From CAYPAU01 sp964408825 (GTDB lineage Bacteria; Patescibacteriota; Microgenomatia; Levybacterales; UBA12049), in contig CAYPAU010000015.1 in the NCBI GenBank assembly GCA_964408825.1, positions 1 to 18,873 on the forward strand: DNA of 18,873 nt, read 5' to 3'. The position numbers were made by a program, and so were the translations under genes. The notes under the pieces are model-generated. The model was given only the letters and a program-made list of their open reading frames with translations. It had not been told where the DNA came from and did not search any database. Below are positions 12,412 through 17,080 of this stretch, piece after piece. The first letter of the stretch is position 1. Every line of letters starts with the position of its first letter.

Positions 12412-13146
12412 CCCCAAAAGCTTTTTCAAAGTTCTCCCGTTTTCTACAGCATAAGCTTCCATATCATTGTTGAAATAACAGTAAACATCTTTGTCTTTTT
12501 TCAAAAGTTTTTTAATTTTTAAAGACCAATCACGAAGTTCTCTGTCTGAATATTTTGAAGAATAGAGAAAAGTTGCGCCATGAAATCTAAAATAGGCAAA
12601 AGGGGCTGTTTCTATCTCTTCCCTCGGAAAATCAGGAGAATCAGATGACACAATAGCGCAGTTTTCTTTCTTAAGAAGACTGTAAACTTCTTTATTAAAC
12701 CAAGACTGATTTCTGAATTCAAAAGCCTGCCTGATTTTTTGCTTTTTATTAATCTTGGAGAGCTCGTTGAGAAATGTTTTTAGTCTTTCAGCGTTTGCTT
12801 TAAAACTTTTTGAAAACTGCCATAATATAATATCTGTTTTATCTCCTAAAGAAGAAAAGGAATCAAAAAAAATTCTAAGGGACGGTTTTGAGTCGCTTAA
12901 TCTTTTTATGTGTGTTATGTATCTTGGTCCCTTAAGACAAAAGTTAAACTTATCCGGAGTTTTTTTAAACCAGCTTTCATAGGTTGAAGGCTTGACCGTG
13001 TGATAAAAAGAGGAGTTGATCTCAACAGTATCAAAGTATTTAGAATAGTATCGTAACCAATCAGATGTCTTAAGATCTTCTGGATAGAAAATTCCTTTCC
13101 AGTGTTTGTAATAAAATCCCGACGTCCCCACATGTATATTTCCCAT
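12403..13146 (-). CDS. DUF72 (YecE-like) protein
   Basis: The 247-residue protein matches DUF72 from end to end: 'H-V-G-T-S-G-F-Y-Y-K-H-W-K-G-I-F-Y-P', 'Y-F-D-T-V-E-I-N-S-S-F-Y', 'F-N-F-C-L-K-G-P-R-Y-I-T-H', 'A-F-E-F-R-N-Q-S-W-F' and 'Y-F-R-F-H-G'. The fold is a TIM-barrel of unknown activity. It begins 4 bases after the acylphosphatase stop and is probably the last gene of the minus-strand operon. No terminator hairpin is visible at the convergent end. Confidence 0.92.
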   Translation of the reverse strand: MGNIHVGTSGFYYKHWKGIFYPEDLKTSDWLRYYSKYFDTVEINSSFYHTVKPSTYESWFKKTPDKFNFCLKGPRYITHIKRLSDSKPSLRIFFDSFSSLGDKTDIILWQFSKSFKANAERLKTFLNELSKINKKQKIRQAFEFRNQSWFNKEVYSLLKKENCAIVSSDSPDFPREEIETAPFAYFRFHGATFLYSSKYSDRELRDWSLKIKKLLKKDKDVYCYFNNDMEAYAVENGRTLKKLLGLF

Positions 13147-13150
13147 TCAC

Positions 13151-13420
13151 TCACTCAGTAATATCAAATTCATCATGGCTTCCCTCCGCGTCAATCCAGT
13201 CTATATCTATGTTCCTGACCTTTGAAAGGAAAGTTCCTTCCCAAAGTTTTTCAATTGCTTTTTCAATCTTTTCCTTTTCTCCATAAAATTCGGCCTGAAC
13301 TCTACCGTCTGGAAGGTTTTTAACCCACCCTCTCAAACCGAGCTCTTTTGCAATTTTTTTGACAAAGTATCTGTACCCTACTCCCTGAACAAATCCTGTG
13401 ATAAAAACATGAGCCGTCAT
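13151..13420 (-). CDS. acyP: Acylphosphatase
   Basis: The 89-residue protein shows the acylphosphatase signature 'F-V-Q-G-V-G-Y-R17-Y-F' with the phosphate-binding Arg17, and 'G-W-V-K-N35-L-P-D-G-R-V' with catalytic Asn35. The length is normal for the family. It hydrolyses acyl phosphates such as carbamoyl or 1,3-bisphosphoglycerate in the cytoplasm. It is followed closely by the DUF72 gene and preceded by an AT-rich repeat tract that separates it from the 90-residue orphan. Confidence 0.95.
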   Translation of the reverse strand: MTAHVFITGFVQGVGYRYFVKKIAKELGLRGWVKNLPDGRVQAEFYGEKEKIEKAIEKLWEGTFLSKVRNIDIDWIDAEGSHDEFDITE

Positions 13421-13426
13421 AGGAAT

Positions 13427-13516
13427 TTTTAATTTTCAATTTTCAATTTGAAATGAAATTTAAAGAATTTAATTTTAAAAATTTAAATTTGATTAAAAAT
13501 TTTAAATTTGAAATTT
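13427..13516. repeat. AT-rich inverted/tandem repeat tract
   Basis: The tract is built of AATTTT/AAATTT/TTGAAA words. AATTTTCAATTTTCAATTT is followed by symmetric AAATTTAAA and AAAATTTTTAA segments that can pair back. The right end enters the last codons of the orphan gene at 13502, whose C-terminus may be repeat-derived. Confidence 0.65.
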
Positions 13517-13774
13517 ATTTTTACCAGCTTTTAGCTGATTTAGTTTCCACATAAAAAGTGCGCCTTTATTTTTGGCGCTTGAATCAACTGCAAAGCTTAA
13601 CGCCTTCTCCAGTATTGATCTATGAGTAGTTTTTGCAAGTTTTATATAAAGACCCCTGTGCTTATAATCATCGAGGCTTTCCGCAAGATAAATACCGTAA
13701 GATTGAAATTCACGAGATATATATTTATCTTTTAGTGGATCAAAGTTCTTTAATATGTTTCTAATTGATTTCAT
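13502..13774 (-). CDS. Hypothetical protein, 90 residues
   Basis: The product is basic, without cysteines in a motif or membrane helices, and looks mainly helical ('Y-I-K-L-A-K-T-T-H-R-S-I-L-E-K-A-L-S-F-A'). It may be a small RNA- or protein-binding factor, but no family is recognised. It lies 35 bases after pth, separated by 7-bp tandem repeats, and no ribosome binding site is seen. The final codons ('K-N-K-F-Q-I') lie in the AT-rich repeat. Confidence 0.65.
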   Translation of the reverse strand: MKSIRNILKNFDPLKDKYISREFQSYGIYLAESLDDYKHRGLYIKLAKTTHRSILEKALSFAVDSSAKNKGALFMWKLNQLKAGKNKFQI

Positions 13775-13779
13775 TCGTC

Positions 13780-13814
13780 AGTTATTAGTTATTAGTTTTT
13801 AGTTTTTAGTTACT
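13780..13814. repeat. Five 7-bp tandem units at the end of pth
   Basis: Units read AGTTATT, AGTTATT, AGTTTTT, AGTTTTT, AGTTACT. The last unit contains the pth stop codon (TAA on the minus strand, 13810-13812). Confidence 0.75.
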
Positions 13815-14448
13815 TTGTGTTAAATCTATTCATTGCACTTTCCAAACCTTTTTCCAGTGCCTCCTCTATTGCTTGCGAAGCTCTTTTTACCAACTCCCTT
13901 GCTTTACCAAACTCACCTCGATCAAATTCTTTTAATACAAACTTATCAACCCCATTGTATTTAACTTTTAAACTTTTATCTTTTGTGCTAAAACGCGGAT
14001 GACCAACTCCTAACCTAAATCTCCAGAATTTATCCGTACCTATTTTTTCCATTACAGAAGTTACCCCCTTGTGCCCTGCTGTACCTCCGCCAAATCTTAT
14101 CTTAATAGCTCCCAAAGGAAGGTCAATTTCATCATGAACTACCCAAATGTCAGAGGGGTCTATTTTATAAAATGATGAAACCAATAAAACAGCTAGCCCT
14201 GAATTATTCATATAGGTCTTAGGTTTGATAAGAATAACTCTCTCAAGATTTGTCTGGTCTGAACGTATAAAGCGGCGCTGCCATTCTATTTCTGTAATGT
14301 AACTCTTGAACTTATTATTATTTTCCCAGATTATTTTCCCAGATGTTTTAAAATCTCTTAAGAATCTATCGAGCACATTAAATCCACTATTATGCTTCGT
14401 TTTCTCGTATTTCTCGCCCGGATTCCCGAGCCCCACTATTAATTTCAT
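13810..14448 (-). CDS. pth: Peptidyl-tRNA hydrolase
   Basis: The 212-residue protein is a clear bacterial Pth: 'K-L-I-V-G-L-G-N9-P-G', catalytic His19 in 'K-H-N-S-G-F', 'K-P-K-T-Y-M-N81-N-S-G', 'H-D106-E-I-D-L-P-L-G' and 'R-L-G-V-G-H-P'. The enzyme frees tRNA from peptidyl-tRNA dropped by ribosomes. The usual Asn of 'G-G-H-N-G' (E. coli N114) is Lys127 here ('A-G-H-K-G'). The start region is duplicated: an extra copy of its first 23 bases sits 105 bases upstream, overlapping the stop of the phosphoribosyltransferase gene. The present start has GAGGAGG 13 bases away, supplied by the inserted segment. Confidence 0.95.
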   Translation of the reverse strand: MKLIVGLGNPGEKYEKTKHNSGFNVLDRFLRDFKTSGKIIWENNNKFKSYITEIEWQRRFIRSDQTNLERVILIKPKTYMNNSGLAVLLVSSFYKIDPSDIWVVHDEIDLPLGAIKIRFGGGTAGHKGVTSVMEKIGTDKFWRFRLGVGHPRFSTKDKSLKVKYNGVDKFVLKEFDRGEFGKARELVKRASQAIEEALEKGLESAMNRFNTK

Positions 14449-14553
14449 AATAATGCGAGATCCTCCTCAAATCGCTCCATGAGCCGTGTTCGAATAGAAC
14501 TGAAAAGGCGAACGGTAAGATGAGGATGGACCGAGGCCCACTATTAATTTCAT
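14426..14553. mobile_element. Insertion-like element with 23-bp direct repeats at the start of pth
   Basis: Bases 14426-14448 and 14531-14553 are 23-bp direct repeats (one mismatch) that include the pth start codon. The 82 bases between them differ in character from pth. They contain subterminal ATCCTC/GAGGAT arms and an internal CCGT-TTCG / CGAACGG pair, able to fold. It looks like a small non-autonomous element with target-site duplication; a tandem duplication followed by divergence is the alternative. Confidence 0.6.
14467..14553 (-). CDS. 28-residue remnant/leader ORF made by the duplication
   Basis: The ATG (overlapping the phosphoribosyltransferase TGA as ATGA) is the ancestral-looking pth start: 'M-K-L-I-V-G-L-G' followed by 20 residues read from the inserted segment. 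Its TGA runs straight into GAGGAGG, the presumed ribosome binding site of pth. It may act as a leader that couples pth translation, or be an inert by-product. Confidence 0.4.
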   Translation of the reverse strand: MKLIVGLGPSSSYRSPFQFYSNTAHGAI

Positions 14554-15185
14554 TTTTTTTGTCTTTTTATTATATCTTTAACCTCATCATTCTCAATTTG
14601 ACCAAATTCTTGATAAAACTGTCCGACTGCATTTAAATTATCTGGAATTAAAACTCCAACGATTGAGTCAAAATATTTAACAATATTATTGTATGTATCT
14701 TTGGCAATAACGGGTGTTGCCAGAACCACTTCTTTGGCCTTTTGAGATCTTAAATAAGATAGAGCTCCCAGAACTGTTGCTCCGGTTGCGACACCATCGT
14801 CAACCAATATTACAGTTTTGTCTTTTACTGCCTTTGCCCTTCTCCCTCCTCTTAGATATCTCTCAAGACTTCTTCTCTCAAGTCTTTTGTCTCCCAGTGC
14901 AATCTTTTTATATTTTGAAGTCACATTAACCTCCCTAAGGAGTCTTTTCTCCCAATAAACAGATCTTCCAGGACCTACTGCTCCGATTGCAAGTTCGGGA
15001 TTGAAAGGAGCTCCAATTTTTTTAATTACAATTATGTCGAGAGGAAGCTTGAGTTTTCTTGCAATACGGTCTGCAACAACTACCCCTCCTCTTGTTATTC
15101 CCAAAACCAAAGCTTCTTTGTCTTTCCTAAACTCGGAAAGTTTCTCCAAAAGAAGTTCTCCCGCCTCTGTTCTGTCTTCAAACAT
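14550..15185 (-). CDS. Phosphoribosyltransferase-family protein
   Basis: The 211-residue protein has the type I PRT fold: 'L-G-I-T-R-G-G-V-V-V-A-D-R-I-A', 'V-I-K-K-I-G-A-P-F-N-P-E-L-A-I-G-A-V', and the PRPP loop 'V-I-L-V-D-D-G-V-A-T-G-A-T' at 125-137. This matches the group of stand-alone predicted phosphoribosyltransferases whose substrate base is unknown, sometimes found with stress genes. It starts 8 bases after EndoQ and originally overlapped pth. It is transcribed in the repair/housekeeping operon. Confidence 0.88.
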   Translation of the reverse strand: MFEDRTEAGELLLEKLSEFRKDKEALVLGITRGGVVVADRIARKLKLPLDIIVIKKIGAPFNPELAIGAVGPGRSVYWEKRLLREVNVTSKYKKIALGDKRLERRSLERYLRGGRRAKAVKDKTVILVDDGVATGATVLGALSYLRSQKAKEVVLATPVIAKDTYNNIVKYFDSIVGVLIPDNLNAVGQFYQEFGQIENDEVKDIIKRQKK

Positions 15186-15193
15186 ATTAAAAC

Positions 15194-16564
15194 CTAAAAT
15201 CCAAGACCCAGCTGGCTTTTATCCTCAACTTCAACTTTATCTTCCCTAAAAATTCCAACCCTTCCATATTCTCCGTCATACCCGGGATCTATGGCTATAT
15301 CTCCTTTTCTTACTTTATCAAGACCCTGCGCAACTTTTGATCCTGCGATCCTATCAATCTCTATTATTGGAGTCTTGAGTAGAATTTCAATTTCAGGCCC
15401 CAAAGATTCACTTAGATTTGTAAAAATTGTCCTTGCCTTTTGGCTTGAAACAGTTGAGTCAGCCGCCTCGGCTATTATCTCTAAAAGTGGGACAAGCTTA
15501 ACATAAGGAGGTTGATTTTTTGTTTTATCTATGTACCATTTAATTCCGGATTCGCTCATTTTTGTTTCCATTCCTCCCAAAGACGAATCTCCAGAAAGTT
15601 GTTGAACCCTATATAAAACCCCCTCTGTCAATTTTCTTTTGCAAACCGGGCAAATATTTCCATCTTTTCTGGTTTCTTCCGGTCCTCTGACAATCCCGCA
15701 ATTCCTGTGCCCCGAGTAATGATATTTCCCCTCCTCGGGATAAAATTCGATAGTGTATTGAATCTGAAGCTTCCCTTTCGGATCTCTTTTTATTGCATTT
15801 ACGATGTCCGTATAGGAATTTTTAACTTTTGAATTATAATTTTGACCTTTGACTTTTGATTTTTGAATTGTAAAGACTGTCGCTTCCCGTCCCATCTTCG
15901 CCCCCGAATGGGCATCTGAGAAAGACAATATTGAACGAGTTTTAAGTTCTCCCATTGTCCAGTTCATCTCAGGATCACTGGATAAACCGGTTTCAATCCC
16001 GTAAATATATTTTGAAAATTCTCCAAATGCTTCTTCTAGGGAATCAAACCCAGAGGCGCTTCCATAAATCCCAAAATGCGGAGTCCAGACATGGCATGGA
16101 ATAATCAAGATATTTTCATCAATTGCAAACAGAAGTTCGGCAAGATTTCTAGAGGATAAACCAAGAATCGGTCTTCCGTCTGCTATTAGATTAAAAGATT
16201 TTTTAGTAAGCTCTTTATTTATCTTTTCAACCGTCTCAAGATTTGGCGCAAAGACCAGATTATGAATCCGGCGCAATTTATCCCCCTGTTTATAAATGCT
16301 TGATAATTCAGTCGTCAAAAGAAAAAGCGGCTCTTTCCCTTGTCCCTTGTCCCTTGTCGCCTGTCTCAAACCGTACAATCCTTCCGATACTTCTTTTAAT
16401 TGTGACTTTAGTTCCCGAAACCAGAGAGGATGAGTGAAATCTGTTGCAGAAATTATATCCAAGCCCTTTAATCTTGCCCATCTAGCCATCTCAGACAAAA
16501 TCATCTGCTGAGAAACCGCGCGTGAATATTTGGAATGAAGATGTAAATCAGTGGTAAAAGTCAC
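15194..16564 (-). CDS. Endonuclease Q (EndoQ) family PHP-domain nuclease
   Basis: The 456-residue protein has an N-terminal PHP domain with metal ligands in 'D6-L-H-L-H10', 'T-D-F-T-H', E86, H101, 'C-H158-V-W-T-P' and 'S-D217-A-H219'. It also has 'E-T-G-L-S-S-D-P-E-M-N-W', and then a zinc site ('Y-H-Y-S-G-H-R-N-C289-G' with C305-P-V-C308). EndoQ, known from Thermococcales and some bacteria, nicks DNA 5' of uracil, hypoxanthine and abasic sites. The start is GTG, exactly at the start site predicted from an extended -10, so the mRNA looks leaderless. Two inserts, 'R-Q-A-T-R-D-K-G-Q-G-K' (68-77) and 'K-S-K-V-K-G-Q-N-Y-N-S-K-V-K-N' (235-249), are encoded by simple repeats. Confidence 0.9.
   Translation of the reverse strand: MTFTTDLHLHSKYSRAVSQQMILSEMARWARLKGLDIISATDFTHPLWFRELKSQLKEVSEGLYGLRQATRDKGQGKEPLFLLTTELSSIYKQGDKLRRIHNLVFAPNLETVEKINKELTKKSFNLIADGRPILGLSSRNLAELLFAIDENILIIPCHVWTPHFGIYGSASGFDSLEEAFGEFSKYIYGIETGLSSDPEMNWTMGELKTRSILSFSDAHSGAKMGREATVFTIQKSKVKGQNYNSKVKNSYTDIVNAIKRDPKGKLQIQYTIEFYPEEGKYHYSGHRNCGIVRGPEETRKDGNICPVCKRKLTEGVLYRVQQLSGDSSLGGMETKMSESGIKWYIDKTKNQPPYVKLVPLLEIIAEAADSTVSSQKARTIFTNLSESLGPEIEILLKTPIIEIDRIAGSKVAQGLDKVRKGDIAIDPGYDGEYGRVGIFREDKVEVEDKSQLGLGF
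15818..15862. repeat. AT-rich repeat encoding a Lys/Ser/Val insert in EndoQ
   Basis: TTTTAACTTTTGAATTATAATTTTGACCTTTGAC-type sequence (split here into words TTTTAACTTTTGAATT and TTTGACCTTTGAC) encodes 'K-S-K-V-K-G-Q-N-Y-N-S-K-V-K-N', a surface insert just after 'F-T-I-Q'. The words resemble those in the ligase insert at 18707-18748. Confidence 0.55.
16334..16367. repeat. CCCTTGT tandem repeat inside EndoQ
   Basis: Three consecutive CCCTTGT units and a variant (CGCCTGT) encode the inserted 'R-Q-A-T-R-D-K-G-Q-G-K' between PHP strands, a loop that appears absent from other EndoQ proteins I know. Confidence 0.65.
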
Positions 16565-16570
16565 CAGATT

Positions 16571-16579
16571 ATTATAACA
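16571..16579 (-). promoter_or_regulatory. Extended -10 promoter of EndoQ, leaderless
   Basis: The minus strand reads TGTTATAAT: a perfect TATAAT (16571-16576) with the TG of an extended -10. The predicted start is 16564, the G of the GTG start codon. No good -35 is visible, as is usual for extended -10 promoters. Confidence 0.65.
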
Positions 16580-17011
16580 CTATGACTTCTGAGTAGACCA
16601 CATTTTTTGAGCAGCGGCAGCAGCGCCCCTTAGAAGGTCTATTCCTTCGGGAGTAAATAAAGTCGTTGAGGCCGAAGCAAAAGTATCAGTGTGTTTTTGC
16701 TTCTCTGTTAACTGATACCTTCCTTCTGCTTCAATTATAAAACCATCTTTTTGGAGTTTGTCTAAAATTTCTCTTGCTTCAAATCCCAGTTCACCGTTTG
16801 TGTCAAGGAGAGTAAGCAACTGAGGAATATTACCTGCTGCAGTTTTTAATCCTTGGGCAATTAGCTGTTGGCCTGAAGGCATAGTTGAAAAATCGCCTTT
16901 AGTCCTTAACGTATAATAAACAAAAGAGGCAAAAAGTTCTCCCTGACTTGGTTTATAATGATAGAACTTTCGGTCTAATGGAGGGATTGGTTGTCTGTCC
17001 TCGTTACTCAT
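16580..17011 (-). CDS. Hypothetical protein, 143 residues
   Basis: The product is soluble, without cysteines. 'G-F-E-A-R-E-I-L-D-K-L-Q-K-D-G-F-I-I-E-A-E-G-R-Y-Q-L-T-E-K' looks like a helix followed by a beta-wing, suggesting a winged-helix-like part. The C-terminus has a run of four alanines within a helix. The family is not recognised. It is the first gene of the operon leading to EndoQ (15-base gap) and stands behind a good promoter, without a ribosome binding site. A DNA-related role is only a guess from context. Confidence 0.7.
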   Translation of the reverse strand: MSNEDRQPIPPLDRKFYHYKPSQGELFASFVYYTLRTKGDFSTMPSGQQLIAQGLKTAAGNIPQLLTLLDTNGELGFEAREILDKLQKDGFIIEAEGRYQLTEKQKHTDTFASASTTLFTPEGIDLLRGAAAAAQKMWSTQKS

Positions 17012-17031
17012 GCAAACTTGAGCAGGGGCTT

Positions 17032-17060
17032 AGAATAACACTGAAATCCTAATTTGTCAA
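17032..17060 (-). promoter_or_regulatory. Sigma70-type promoter of the repair/housekeeping operon
   Basis: TTGACA (17055-17060), a 17-base spacer and TATTCT (17032-17037) on the minus strand predict a start at about 17025, 13 bases before the ATG at 17011. It lies just past the ligase stop. Confidence 0.75.
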
Positions 17061-17080
17061 TTATTTCATCCATCGAAGCT

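Noticed and set aside
13780..13814. CRISPR-like array
   Set aside because: Units are only 7 bp, contiguous and without spacers, and no cas genes are present.
14426..14553. A tRNA-like T-loop (GTTCGAAT) in the insert upstream of pth
   Set aside because: The flanking bases do not form a 5-bp T-stem, and no acceptor or anticodon arm can be drawn, so no tRNA is called.
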